This document shows positions 9,009 through 17,762 of a stretch of DNA of 64,000 nt, piece by piece. Numbering within the stretch: the stretch's first letter is position 1; every line of letters begins with the position of its first letter. This DNA is from an uncultured Flavobacteriales bacterium. GTDB taxonomy: Bacteria; Bacteroidota; Bacteroidia; Flavobacteriales_E; Vicingaceae. Under the pieces are notes generated by a model that was given only the letters and a program-made list of their open reading frames with translations, made no database searches and had not been told where the DNA came from. The translations under genes and the position numbers were made by a program. The DNA lies in contig CAJQOH010000023.1 in assembly GCA_905479915.1 (NCBI GenBank), positions 62,001 to 126,000 on the forward strand. The letters run 5' to 3'.

Positions 9009-9647
9009 ATGAAAAATTTATCTTTAGCATTGAATGCTGTACTAGTAGTGGCTGTAGCCATTTTATTTTATTTACATTTTTCTAGTAACCAACCTGTTGA
9101 AGAGGTGAAAGAGGAAGTTGAAGAGGTTGTTGAGGCTGAAGAATTAGTTGAGGTAGAAAAAATAGAATCTAAAATCGCTTATTTGAATGTTGATTCACTT
9201 CAAGCAAATTATGAGCTTTATTCAGAATTGATCAATAAGTTGAAAGGAAGAGAAAGAAAATATGAAAAAGAACTTTCTGCTCAATCAGCTTTATTTGAAA
9301 AGAAGGTAGTAGAATTTCAAAAAAATGCTGCAACTATGACTCAGTTTGAGGGCCAATTAAAACAAAAGCAGTTGGCTGAAGAAGAGCAGAGTTTATATAA
9401 AATGAGAGATGATTTTGCTGTGAAATTTCAAAATGAAGAGGCTAAGTTGAATGATGAGTTTCAAAAGAATGTAAAAGATTTCATTAAAAAGTTTAATGAA
9501 GAATCTGATTATAATCTAATTATCGGAGCATCACAATTAGGTAATGTAGTGTTGGACTATAATGAAGGAATAAACATTACCAATCAAGTTGTACAAGGCT
9601 TAAACAAACAGTACAAGGAAAAGAAAGCTCCTAAAGAAGTAAAGTAA
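9009..9647 (+). CDS. OmpH/Skp-family periplasmic chaperone-like protein
   Basis: An N-terminal hydrophobic segment (residues 4-25) is followed by an acidic linker rich in Glu and Val (about 30-55). An OmpH/Skp domain then begins with SKIAYLNVDSLQANYELY, the usual opening of this family. Residues about 75-165 are a long charged coiled coil, the tentacle of Skp. Skp holds unfolded outer-membrane proteins in the periplasm. The hydrophobic segment lacks a clear cleavage site, so it may be a membrane anchor. The next gene overlaps by one base, implying co-translation. Confidence 0.85.
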   Translation: MKNLSLALNAVLVVAVAILFYLHFSSNQPVEEVKEEVEEVVEAEELVEVEKIESKIAYLNVDSLQANYELYSELINKLKGRERKYEKELSAQSALFEKKVVEFQKNAATMTQFEGQLKQKQLAEEEQSLYKMRDDFAVKFQNEEAKLNDEFQKNVKDFIKKFNEESDYNLIIGASQLGNVVLDYNEGINITNQVVQGLNKQYKEKKAPKEVK

Positions 9648-10207
9648 TGCTAATTGCTCAAGAAAAACAAAAAACAAATATTGCTGAATATATACTGTAT
9701 ATGTGGCAAATAGAGGATATTATTCGTTCTCACCATTTTGATCTAACTCAAATAACAGAAAATGTTATTGGTAAGTTTAATGCTCCCAAAGAGGTTCAGT
9801 ATGATATGAAGTTATGGTATCAAAACTTGATTGAGCAGATGATGAAAGAGGGCGTTTCTGATAAAGGACATTTAAACATTACGCTGAAGCCTTTAGGAGA
9901 GTTAAATAACCTCCATAATTCCTTGTTAACTACAATGCAAGATGCAAAATATCAGGAAGCTTATTTGGCGGCAAAAGATAGTATCAATAATTTCATGATT
10001 AAATCTGGAGGTGAAGCTACTAACGAGATTCATGCTTGTTTAATAGGGTTGTACGGTTTTTTATTGTTGAAATTAAAACGAACAGAAATTAGTCCAGCTA
10101 CTAAGGAAGCGATGACCTTGTTTAGTACACTTTTGGCTATTTTGGTTGATCGTTATAACAAGCTTTTGAAAGGAGAATTATCTTTCCCAAAAGAAAAAAG
10201 CAACTAA
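9647..10207 (+). CDS. DUF4924 family protein
   Basis: A 186-residue, largely helical cytoplasmic protein with no signal peptide. The N-terminus (IAQEKQKTNIAEYILYMWQIEDIIR) is characteristic of DUF4924, which is essentially confined to Bacteroidota and has no known function. The ATG overlaps the last base of the upstream OmpH/Skp stop codon, so the two genes are probably translationally coupled. I cannot infer a role. Confidence 0.85.
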   Translation: MLIAQEKQKTNIAEYILYMWQIEDIIRSHHFDLTQITENVIGKFNAPKEVQYDMKLWYQNLIEQMMKEGVSDKGHLNITLKPLGELNNLHNSLLTTMQDAKYQEAYLAAKDSINNFMIKSGGEATNEIHACLIGLYGFLLLKLKRTEISPATKEAMTLFSTLLAILVDRYNKLLKGELSFPKEKSN

Positions 10208-10235
10208 ATACAACAATTTTAAGTCTTATACGTAG

Positions 10236-10243
10236 TATATTTG
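10236..10243 (+). promoter_or_regulatory. -7 box TATATTTG upstream of the T9SS type B cargo gene
   Basis: Exact match to TAnnTTTG, 16 bases before the TTG start at 10260, with the transcription start expected near 10248. No clear TTG lies 19 bases upstream, so it is a partial match. Confidence 0.5.
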
Positions 10244-10259
10244 CTGTTATAGACTGATT

Positions 10260-11792
10260 TTGAAAAAGTTAGTAATTATCATATTATTCCTTGCTGGATT
10301 TGTAAAAGTTCAAGCTAATTGTGCTACAGGTGTTGTGCCGGTTCCGGTTGTAGATTATGTTACTGTAGATATTGCAGGTAATGTAACCATTTGTTGGCAA
10401 CCAGTTGTTGACCCCGATTTAGCTTACTATACTATTTTTATGGTTAATCCATTAACTGGAGCCAATGATAGTATTGATATATCCCCTATTGGTTCTACAT
10501 GTTATACATTGCTTGCAGCAAGTAATAACTCTGATAATGTTTCCATTGAATTAGGAGTTGTTGCTGTAGATAATTGTGACAACAAAAGTGCAGTTGGAGT
10601 GAATTATCATAAAACTATTTGGTTAGATTATCTTTTTGATGTTTGCAGTGCAAGCGCTACATTAACTTGGAATGCATATACTGAATTCACATCAGGAACT
10701 AATGTGTTGTATAGTATATATGTAAGCGTTAATGGAGGGGCTTATACATTGGCAGGAACATCTTCACTAACTACTTATAGTTATTCTGGAATAACACAAG
10801 GAAGTACGTATGATTTTTATGTGGAAGCATCAGAGAATGTTGGAGCAGGACCATTTACTTCGTCTTCTAATGATATCAATGTTCCTACAGTTACATTTTT
10901 AAAAATCCCAACATTCACCTATCTGTATACGGCAACGGTAACAGATTCATTAGAAATAGCCTTGCAGTTTTATGTGGATACAGTGGCTGATGTTAGTTTT
11001 TATGATGTTCAAAGGTCTACCAGTATAGGAGGTCCTTTTGCTTCTGTAGGAACTATAACTAAGTTTGCAGGAATGAGTCCTGCTGTTTCATTTACTGATA
11101 ATGCAGATGTAAATGCCAATGAGAATTATTATTTCTATCAAGTGGTTCCGGTTAATATATGCGGAACTTATGGAGCTCCATCTAATATTGGTAGAACAAT
11201 TAATTTAAAGGTAGAGTCAGACCCTGTTAATGCAGTTAATACACTTCGATTTACTCAATACGATGGTTGGTTAGGTAATGTAGAAAAGTATGAGGTGTAT
11301 AGAGCTGTAGCTGGTGTTTGGGAAACTTCACCTTTAACTACATTTTCTGCGTTTACTGATACCATGGTTTATGTAGATGACATTACCAATGCTTTTCAAG
11401 GGGATGGGGAATATTGTTATAAGATTATTGCTAAGGAAAATTTTGTAACTCATGTGTATGGTACACCTGCGGCAGAGAGTTATTCAAATGAAGTTTGTGC
11501 TTATCATCAGCCTTATTTGTATGTGCCCAATGCGTTTGTGCCTTCAGGAACTTTTAACACTGAATTTAAACCTGTTTTAACATTTGCAGATCCTGAAAAC
11601 TACTTGTTTCAGATCTATAATAAATGGGGCTTGGTAGTGTTTGAAACTACTGACGTTAATGAAGCTTGGAATGGTCGAATTAACAATACAGGTGATATGA
11701 GTCAATCAGACGTGTATGTTTATTTGGTTGAATTTCTTTCAGCTCAAGGGAATGAGTTCTCACAAAGGGGGAAGATAACTTTGCTTAACTAA
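10260..11792 (+). CDS. Secreted protein with fibronectin-like modules and T9SS type B sorting domain
   Basis: A signal peptide (MKKLVIIILFLAGFVKVQA) is followed by several fibronectin type III-like beta modules through about residue 410. These show repeated Asp/Tyr motifs such as YDFYVEAS and YFYQVVPVN. The last ~85 residues are the gliding-motility-associated C-terminal domain (type B T9SS sorting signal), recognisable by YLYVPNAFVP, FQIYNKWGLVVFET, and the closing QRGKITLLN. It is probably exported by the SprA machinery and attached at the surface. The start is TTG; the next in-frame ATG would lose the signal peptide. Its 3-prime end overlaps the convergent fdhD gene by 8 bases. Confidence 0.88.
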   Translation: MKKLVIIILFLAGFVKVQANCATGVVPVPVVDYVTVDIAGNVTICWQPVVDPDLAYYTIFMVNPLTGANDSIDISPIGSTCYTLLAASNNSDNVSIELGVVAVDNCDNKSAVGVNYHKTIWLDYLFDVCSASATLTWNAYTEFTSGTNVLYSIYVSVNGGAYTLAGTSSLTTYSYSGITQGSTYDFYVEASENVGAGPFTSSSNDINVPTVTFLKIPTFTYLYTATVTDSLEIALQFYVDTVADVSFYDVQRSTSIGGPFASVGTITKFAGMSPAVSFTDNADVNANENYYFYQVVPVNICGTYGAPSNIGRTINLKVESDPVNAVNTLRFTQYDGWLGNVEKYEVYRAVAGVWETSPLTTFSAFTDTMVYVDDITNAFQGDGEYCYKIIAKENFVTHVYGTPAAESYSNEVCAYHQPYLYVPNAFVPSGTFNTEFKPVLTFADPENYLFQIYNKWGLVVFETTDVNEAWNGRINNTGDMSQSDVYVYLVEFLSAQGNEFSQRGKITLLN

Positions 11793-12573
11793 TTCGTTTC
11801 GGATTGGAATAACAGGTTGCCTTATTTTCTCTACAAAAACCTAATAACGTAATCCCTAATTCTTTTGCAAAATCTACGGCTAATGTAGATGGTGCAGATA
11901 CAGCCGCTAATATTGGAATCTTTGCAGCAAACACTTTGGCTACAATTTCATAAGATATTCTTCCACTAACAGTAATGCATTTAGCTTGTTTAAGCTTTTG
12001 TGTGTTTAACAATTCTCCGATGACTTTGTCTACTGCATTGTGTCTCCCTACATCTTCCATAGTGCAAAGTAGATCTCCTTCTATAGTGAAGGCCGATGCA
12101 GCATGAGAACCACCAGATAATTTAAAGGTAGCTTGTTCCTTTTTCATTAACTCAAACATCGTATAGAGTTGGTTAATGTTTAATTGGTTTTTATCATCAA
12201 TAGCGTAAGAGGTGTCAATATCATCTAGTTCAGTTTTTCCGCAAATGCCACAAGAAGCTACAGATAAAAAACTGCGACTATTGGAATAGCCATTTTTTAA
12301 TAAATTGGGAGCTATATTAATATCCGCTGTTGTTAATGATTTTTCTTTATTTTCAGTTAATTCGATGTCTAGGCTTTCGGAATTTCGATAAATATCTTCA
12401 GAATAAAGTAGTCCTCTTATTAATTCAATTTCATTTCCAGGGGTGCGCATGGTGACGGTTAGAGGCTTGTTGTTGATGTTTATTTGTAAGGCTTGCTCAA
12501 CAGTTAGGTTATCATCAACAGCATTAACTTGGTTGTTGCTAAATTTCTTTGCTTGATAATTGTTTGTTGCCAT
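11785..12573 (-). CDS. fdhD: Formate dehydrogenase accessory sulfurtransferase FdhD
   Basis: FdhD transfers sulfur from IscS to the bis-MGD molybdenum cofactor of formate dehydrogenases. The essential cysteine pair is present as CGIC at C108/C111 (SVASCGICGKTEL). Family motifs include MRTPGNEIELIRGLLYSE (42-59), FKLSGGSHAA, EDVGRHNAVDKVIG, and SGRISYEIVAKV. The length of 262 fits. No molybdoenzyme that would need it is in this window; ActB is related in fold but lacks the cofactor in known ACIII. It converges on the T9SS cargo gene with an 8-base overlap. Confidence 0.95.
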   Translation of the reverse strand: MATNNYQAKKFSNNQVNAVDDNLTVEQALQININNKPLTVTMRTPGNEIELIRGLLYSEDIYRNSESLDIELTENKEKSLTTADINIAPNLLKNGYSNSRSFLSVASCGICGKTELDDIDTSYAIDDKNQLNINQLYTMFELMKKEQATFKLSGGSHAASAFTIEGDLLCTMEDVGRHNAVDKVIGELLNTQKLKQAKCITVSGRISYEIVAKVFAAKIPILAAVSAPSTLAVDFAKELGITLLGFCRENKATCYSNPKRIS

Positions 12574-12610
12574 GGTTAATTCTGCTTTAAAAATCTGTAA
12601 GCTTGAGTGC

Positions 12611-12664
12611 CTCGATTTTTTGTTCTCGATACATTTCGTGAAAAACGAAATACTCGAACTGACA
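12611..12664. repeat. Intergenic hairpin element, probable dispersed repeat
   Basis: The gap between trmN6 and fdhD holds a hairpin with arms ATTTCGT (12633-12639) and ACGAAAT (12645-12651). It is flanked by TCTCGATAC on the left and ACTCGAACTGAC on the right. CTCGA recurs three times. The overall pattern resembles short hairpin repeats I recall from Flavobacteriia intergenic regions. Other copies are not in this window, so the repeat call rests on memory, not on the sequence. Confidence 0.45.
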
Positions 12665-12677
12665 AAAGGCGAAAAAT

Positions 12678-13382
12678 CTAAAACTTAAGATAAAAATCTT
12701 TGGTTAAAGATATGTATTCTTTTGTGTATTGATGTCTTGTTTCGGTTTCTATAATTAGCTCTTCTTCTTTGATCGTTTTTTGATGGAACGAAAATTCCAT
12801 TAATATTCGTTTGGCTGATTTATTAGGATTTGGTTTTACTTCACACCTTTTGTTTAAGAATAATTTGTGTTGTTTCGCTAGATTTATAAAATGTTCAGCT
12901 TCCTTTAAGGGTAGTATTAAAGAAAATATGCCGTCAGCATTTAAAAGTCTAACCACAGTATCAATTAAATCAACAAAAGAGAGTTGGTCCGTGTGTCTAG
13001 CTAAATTCCTATCTGATTTTGGGGCTTTGGTTGAATTTAAAAAGAAAGGAGGGTTGCTGATAATTAAGTTGTATTTCTTTTCTGTTTTGTATTCTTGAAT
13101 AGAGGAGTTGTAAGCTGTTATTCGTTCTGACCATCCAGAACTATGAATATTTGTTTTGGCTTCCTGATAAGCTTCTTTCTCTAGCTCTACGGCATCAATT
13201 TGTATAGAGCGATCTCTTTGAGCAAGCATAATGGCAATTAAACCTGTTCCTGTTCCAATATCTAAAATTGATCCCTCCATAATGTTGGACCAAGCGCCTA
13301 ATAAAACACCATCCGTACCAACTTTCATAGCAGAGCTATTTTGTTGTATAGAAAAATGTTTGAATTGGAACGGAGTGGACAT
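12678..13382 (-). CDS. trmN6: tRNA1(Val) adenine(37)-N6-methyltransferase
   Basis: Class I SAM-dependent methyltransferase of the TrmN6/YfiC type, which methylates N6 of A37 in tRNA1-Val. The SAM-binding motif DIGTGTGLIA lies at residues 41-50. The N6-adenine methylase motif NPPF is at 110-113 with the following FLNSTKAP. The N-terminal FQFKHFSIQQ and KVGTDGVLLGAW are typical of the subfamily. The length of 234 is normal. Its ATG begins one base after the rimM stop, so it is the third gene of an rpsP-rimM-trmN6 operon. Confidence 0.92.
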   Translation of the reverse strand: MSTPFQFKHFSIQQNSSAMKVGTDGVLLGAWSNIMEGSILDIGTGTGLIAIMLAQRDRSIQIDAVELEKEAYQEAKTNIHSSGWSERITAYNSSIQEYKTEKKYNLIISNPPFFLNSTKAPKSDRNLARHTDQLSFVDLIDTVVRLLNADGIFSLILPLKEAEHFINLAKQHKLFLNKRCEVKPNPNKSAKRILMEFSFHQKTIKEEELIIETETRHQYTKEYISLTKDFYLKF

Positions 13383-13383
13383 A

Positions 13384-13923
13384 TTACTCCAGGTACAAAT
13401 CGATTAAACCGTCAGGAGTATTTACCGTAATTGTTTTGTTCTTTCGATCTATTAGCGTTATAATGTGATCAACTGCAGGAATCAAAATTTCTTTATCATC
13501 TGGATTGATCACTTCAAAAATAGCCTGTTTGGTTTGATTATTTATATGAGAAATTTCCCCAATATCACCATAATTAGCATCAATTACAGTAAAGTTAATT
13601 ACTTCATGATGGTAAAATTCATTTCCTTGTTTGGTAGGTAAACCTGTTTTAGAAATGTAAATACTCTTTCCAGAAATGTTTTTTGCAGAAGCAATGTCAT
13701 CTATATCTTCAAGCTTGATGCGCAAGGTGCCATCATTTTGAAAGTTAGATTTGGATATAAAAAAAGGAATCAGTGAATTATCCGTTTTATTCATTTGGAT
13801 AAGCACTAATTCCAGTTTTTGTATTTCTTCAAGAAAATCTACGTCTAATTTAACGATGAGTTCTCCTTGTTTTCCATGAACTTTAGAAGTGTAGCCGATA
13901 TAGTGGCACGCATCTAAATTCAT
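13384..13923 (-). CDS. rimM: 16S rRNA processing protein RimM
   Basis: RimM helps mature the head of the 30S subunit and binds ribosomal protein S19. The N-terminal RimM barrel (residues about 6-85) starts with YIGYTSKVHGKQGELIVKL. The C-terminal PRC-barrel (about 98-175) contains YHHEVINFTVID and the LIPAVDHIITLID segment. The length of 179 is typical. The gene starts 5 bases after the rpsP stop and is followed one base later by trmN6. The usual trmD and rplS partners of other phyla are absent here. Confidence 0.94.
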   Translation of the reverse strand: MNLDACHYIGYTSKVHGKQGELIVKLDVDFLEEIQKLELVLIQMNKTDNSLIPFFISKSNFQNDGTLRIKLEDIDDIASAKNISGKSIYISKTGLPTKQGNEFYHHEVINFTVIDANYGDIGEISHINNQTKQAIFEVINPDDKEILIPAVDHIITLIDRKNKTITVNTPDGLIDLYLE

Positions 13924-13928
13924 TTGTT

Positions 13929-14633
13929 TTAATCTTCTTTTTTCTCTTCAGCAGCAGGAGCTTCTTCCTTTGCTTCAGCAGCAGGAGCTTCCTCAGCAGG
14001 AGCGTCTTTTGCTTCTTCAGCAGCAGGTTCTTCAGCTTTTGCTTCTGGAGCAGCTTCTTCTTTTACTTCCTCAGTTGCAGGAGCTTCAGCAGCAACTTCT
14101 TCAGTAGCATTTTCTTCTGCTGGAGCTTCAGTAGCAGCAGCTTCGGCAGCTTCAGCTTCTACAGCAGCAGCTAATTCAGATTGCTTAGCCAATACTTCGG
14201 CAGCTTTTTTGTTTTTAGTTTCAGTCTCAGCAGCTAATCTTGCTTTTGCTTCAGTAGCAGCAGCTTTAGCTAAACCGTCTTTTTTACCGTCAACTTTTGC
14301 TTCTTTCTCTTTCATCCAAGCTTCAAACTTTTTGTCAGCTTGCTCTTGAGTTAAAGCACCTTTAGTTACACCTCTATCAAGGTGATCTTTGTGCATTACT
14401 CCTTTGTAAGAAAGTAAAGCTCTAACAGTATCAGTAGGTTGTGCACCTTCTTTTACCCAGTGAAGGGATCTGTCAAAACTAATGTCAATCGTTGCAGGAT
14501 TGTCGTTTGGGTTGTAAGTACCTAGTTTTTCAATAAACTTCCCATCACGTGGGGCACGAGCGTCTGCTACAACTACGTGGTAGTATGCGTAACGCTTCTT
14601 TCCATGTCTTTGTAATCTAATCTTTGTAGGCAT
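13929..14633 (-). CDS. rpsP: 30S ribosomal protein S16 with long Ala/Glu-rich tail
   Basis: Residues 1-85 are a normal S16: MPTKIRLQRHGKKRYAYYHV, VVADARAPRDGKFIEKLGTY, and ALLSYKGVMHKDHL. They are followed by a Lys/Ala-rich helical stretch (about 95-150) and about 80 residues of almost pure Ala, Glu, Pro and Lys in AEEAPA-like repeats. Bacterial S16 is commonly 80-100 residues; tails of this kind occur in Bacteroidota. The tail is acidic, low complexity and probably disordered or helical on the ribosome surface. First gene of the rpsP-rimM-trmN6 operon. Confidence 0.95.
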   Translation of the reverse strand: MPTKIRLQRHGKKRYAYYHVVVADARAPRDGKFIEKLGTYNPNDNPATIDISFDRSLHWVKEGAQPTDTVRALLSYKGVMHKDHLDRGVTKGALTQEQADKKFEAWMKEKEAKVDGKKDGLAKAAATEAKARLAAETETKNKKAAEVLAKQSELAAAVEAEAAEAAATEAPAEENATEEVAAEAPATEEVKEEAAPEAKAEEPAAEEAKDAPAEEAPAAEAKEEAPAAEEKKED

Positions 14634-14664
14634 TCTTTAAGAATTTAATTAATAAATAGTTAAT

Positions 14665-14683
14665 CCCAATAAAAATTATCGGG
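14665..14683 (-). promoter_or_regulatory. Hairpin in the rpsP leader
   Basis: On the minus strand CCCGATAA pairs with TTATTGGG across a 3-base loop, with one G-U pair. It lies between the -7 box and the rpsP start and could be a regulatory or stabilising leader element. Evidence is structural only. Confidence 0.3.
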
Positions 14684-14686
14684 GTG

Positions 14687-14694
14687 CAAATTTA
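14687..14694 (-). promoter_or_regulatory. -7 box TAAATTTG of the rpsP operon
   Basis: The minus strand reads TAAATTTG, an exact TAnnTTTG match, 53 bases before the rpsP start. A TTTG lies further upstream, but at about 15 bases spacing, shorter than the usual 19. Confidence 0.55.
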
Positions 14695-14743
14695 GTAATT
14701 AATTGGAAACAAACTACTTCAACTAAAAAAAAATGATCCTAAA

Positions 14744-14779
14744 TGAAAAAACCAGAAATGAGATACTCATTTCTGGTTT
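14744..14779 (-). terminator. Intrinsic terminator of the M16 peptidase gene
   Basis: AAACCAGAAATGAG (14749-14762) and CTCATTTCTGGTTT (14766-14779) form a perfect 14-bp stem with a 3-base loop. Read on the minus strand, T residues follow. It sits 26 bases after the M16 stop and upstream of the rpsP promoter. Confidence 0.85.
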
Positions 14780-14804
14780 AGAATTGAAGCTTTAAATTTT
14801 AATA

Positions 14805-17729
14805 CTAGTATCCGAATATCTCTTCTAAAGTAAGTTCTTGTACTTCACCCATTTCCTTGAGAACATCCATTTTAACTAGCTTTTTATTACCTATAACTAA
14901 GTAAGTGTAGTTTTTTCCTTTGATGTTAGCATTAAAGAATGTTTTTAAATCTTTTAATTCTAAGCTTTTGATTTGAGGATAAATTTTTTCGTTTAAATCA
15001 TAATCTCTCCCCATTTCTTTAGCAGATAAATAACGCCAGAATAAGTTAGAACGTTTCGTTCTTGAAGTTTCAATTTTCTTTAAAGCAGCTGTTTTAGCCC
15101 CTTGGAATTGGTCTTCAATTTCTGGCATATTGTTCATTAGCTCCATGATGGCAATTTTAGCATCACCTAATTTATCAACTTGAGTTCCTACATAAGCTCT
15201 TACATAATGAGATTTATTTGCTTTTCTTGGAGTTGTAAAGGCAGAATAAGCAGAGTAAGCCAATGCTTTAGATTCTCTAATTTCTTGAAAAACAATTGAA
15301 GATAATCCAGAACCAAAATATTCATTAAAAATATTTGTTGTTGCGGCTATATCACCATTGTATGGACCAGCATTAGAAAGCATCATTACTTCAGATTGTA
15401 CCATGTCATAATCCACAAAAAAGACCTTGTTGTTCTCCATTGTTAATTCAACAAACTCTTTGGCTGGAATTAATGGTTTTAACGTTTCTGGTGTTTTATG
15501 ATTTTCATTTAATATTGTTTTTACAGCTTCTATATCTTGTCTACCATAATAGTAAATGTAGTGCTCGTAAGATGTTAAAGCTTTAATTTTTGCAACTAAA
15601 TTTTCAGGATCAAGAGCATTCAATTCGTCTTTACTTAAAATGTTCTTCATTGGAGAATCCTCTCCATACATCCCGTGGTTCATTAAACCTCCATAAAGAA
15701 TAGCTCCTTTATTTAGTTTGAGATCAGCTCTGTCTTTTAATTTATCCGCAATGCCATTTTTTAAAGCATCTGGATTAGGTTCTACGTTAGCAAGGATGTG
15801 TTCGAATAACTTAATTCCTTCTTCTAATGATTCATCCAGTCCAGATAAAGTAACATATACTCTTTCTTCAGCTGCATAAACATCATAACTTAAACCAAGT
15901 TTAAATAATTCCAATTGTAGTTCATTGGCTGAATATTTATCTGTACCTAAATATTCTAAGTACTCAACAGCTAAAGCCATTTCTTTATCACTATATGAAC
16001 CCATATCTAAAATGTAGTTCAAGCTAAAAGTTTCGTTAGATGTATTTTCTACATAATAAAGAGGTACTCCAGAAGCTAATTTGTCTTCTTTGATATCTTC
16101 TTTATAGTTGTCAAAAATTGGAGTCATTCTTGAAGATTCCATTTTCTCGAAATTTAAAGCAAAAACTGATGCAGTATCTCTGTTTAGTTGAACTTGAGTT
16201 ATAGCTGGTTTTTCAACCTTAGGATTATCTCCTTCTCCAGTTTCTTTGTAAACTACTACATAATTGTTTTTAAAGTATTTGTTAGCAAAAGCAATGATAT
16301 CTGCTTTAGTAACCTTACTTAGTTTTTTGTTTTTGTTTACAACGGTAGACCATTCTTCACCCATGATAAAGGCATTGGTCATTTTTCCAGCTCTAACAGA
16401 GTTGTATTGGTTACGCTGTTGTTCACTTAATTTAAAATCTTTTATTACAGCAGGTAGCATCCATTCTTCGAATTCACCAGCTTTAATTTTTTCTACTTGT
16501 GCCAGTAATAAATCTTTTACTTCTTCTAAAGATTGACCTTCTCTTGGGTTTCCAGATAATTGGAAAACAGAATAATCTTTCATTGTGTTGGGGCTTGAGT
16601 AAGCATCTAACACTTTTTGTCCTTTAATTAAATCTAAATCAATTAATCCTGCCTGACCATTATTTAATAAACCATCAAAAAGGTTTAACATGTAAATGTC
16701 TTCACTTTTTACACCGGGTAATCTATAACCAATGTTTACCCATGAAGCATCACTTCCTTTTACAGTAACGTATACTGGTTCTGTAATTTCATCTTCTACT
16801 GCAGGAGTAAAAGTTGGTACTTCTTTACTTTTGTAATCTCCGAAGTATTTTTTGATTAAATCAACTGAGTTATCAGGGTTTAAATCACCTGAAAGAATAA
16901 TCGCCATGTTGTTCGCTACATATCTTTCATTAAAATATTGGTGAATTTTTTCCATTGAAGGATTTTTTAAATGTTCACTAGTACCAATTGTAGATTGAGT
17001 TCCGTAAGTGTGTTTTTTGAATAAGTTTTTAGACATTGTTTCATAGGTTAATCTATAATCATTGTCTTTTCCTCTATTGTACTCTTCATAAACAGCTTCT
17101 AACTCGGTGTGAAATAATCGCAATACCAATTCACTAAATCTTTCAGATTCGATAGAGAGCCATTTTTCGAATTCATTTGAAGGGATGTCATTGATGTAGA
17201 CCGTCTGTTCAACAGATGTGTAAGCATTGGTTCCTTTTGCACCAATAGAACTGATCATTTTGTCATATTCGTTTGGTACGGCAAATTTTGCAGCTTCACC
17301 AGAAACACTATCAATTTGATGGTAAATTGCTTTTCTTTCAGCTTCATCAGTTACGCTTCTTCTTTTTTCATATAAGTCAGAAATTTCTTTTAAAAGCACT
17401 TTTTCTGAGTCCCAATCGATGGTTGCAATTTTTGAGGTTCCTTTAAAAACCATGTGCTCTAAATAGTGAGCCAATCCAGTTGCATCAGAAGGGTCTTGTT
17501 TACTACCTGTGTTTACAGCAATGTTTGTTTGGATTCTTGGTTCGTTCTTGTTTACAGACATGTATATCTTTAAACCATTGTCTAAAGTATAAATTAAAGT
17601 GTTGGTAATATCGCCTTCAACAGTTTCGTATTCATATTTATACTTGTTTTTAACTTCTGGTTTAGTATCGTTACCACATGATGCAATAAAGAATACTATT
17701 GTGATTAGTGCTAATGCTTTAATTTTCAT
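14805..17729 (-). CDS. M16-family zinc metallopeptidase, lipoprotein
   Basis: Two-lobed pitrilysin/insulinase-type peptidase of 974 residues. A type II signal peptide ends in IASC with lipidated Cys at residue 18. The inverted zinc motif HxxEH is intact as HYLEH (H88, E91, H92) within GLAHYLEHMVFKGT. The downstream Glu ligand is in the ELEAVYEEYNRG region. The second half contains the inactive M16C-like lobes. It probably degrades peptides at the outer membrane or periplasm. Single-gene transcript with its own terminator. The start MKIKALAL gives the signal peptide directly. Confidence 0.93.
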   Translation of the reverse strand: MKIKALALITIVFFIASCGNDTKPEVKNKYKYEYETVEGDITNTLIYTLDNGLKIYMSVNKNEPRIQTNIAVNTGSKQDPSDATGLAHYLEHMVFKGTSKIATIDWDSEKVLLKEISDLYEKRRSVTDEAERKAIYHQIDSVSGEAAKFAVPNEYDKMISSIGAKGTNAYTSVEQTVYINDIPSNEFEKWLSIESERFSELVLRLFHTELEAVYEEYNRGKDNDYRLTYETMSKNLFKKHTYGTQSTIGTSEHLKNPSMEKIHQYFNERYVANNMAIILSGDLNPDNSVDLIKKYFGDYKSKEVPTFTPAVEDEITEPVYVTVKGSDASWVNIGYRLPGVKSEDIYMLNLFDGLLNNGQAGLIDLDLIKGQKVLDAYSSPNTMKDYSVFQLSGNPREGQSLEEVKDLLLAQVEKIKAGEFEEWMLPAVIKDFKLSEQQRNQYNSVRAGKMTNAFIMGEEWSTVVNKNKKLSKVTKADIIAFANKYFKNNYVVVYKETGEGDNPKVEKPAITQVQLNRDTASVFALNFEKMESSRMTPIFDNYKEDIKEDKLASGVPLYYVENTSNETFSLNYILDMGSYSDKEMALAVEYLEYLGTDKYSANELQLELFKLGLSYDVYAAEERVYVTLSGLDESLEEGIKLFEHILANVEPNPDALKNGIADKLKDRADLKLNKGAILYGGLMNHGMYGEDSPMKNILSKDELNALDPENLVAKIKALTSYEHYIYYYGRQDIEAVKTILNENHKTPETLKPLIPAKEFVELTMENNKVFFVDYDMVQSEVMMLSNAGPYNGDIAATTNIFNEYFGSGLSSIVFQEIRESKALAYSAYSAFTTPRKANKSHYVRAYVGTQVDKLGDAKIAIMELMNNMPEIEDQFQGAKTAALKKIETSRTKRSNLFWRYLSAKEMGRDYDLNEKIYPQIKSLELKDLKTFFNANIKGKNYTYLVIGNKKLVKMDVLKEMGEVQELTLEEIFGY

Positions 17730-17762
17730 AATAAGTTTTTTTATTTTTTTTGATGTTACAAA

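Noticed and set aside
11785-11792. Eight-base overlap of the T9SS cargo gene and fdhD taken as a regulatory feature
   Set aside because: Short convergent overlaps are common in compact genomes, and no hairpin or motif supports more.
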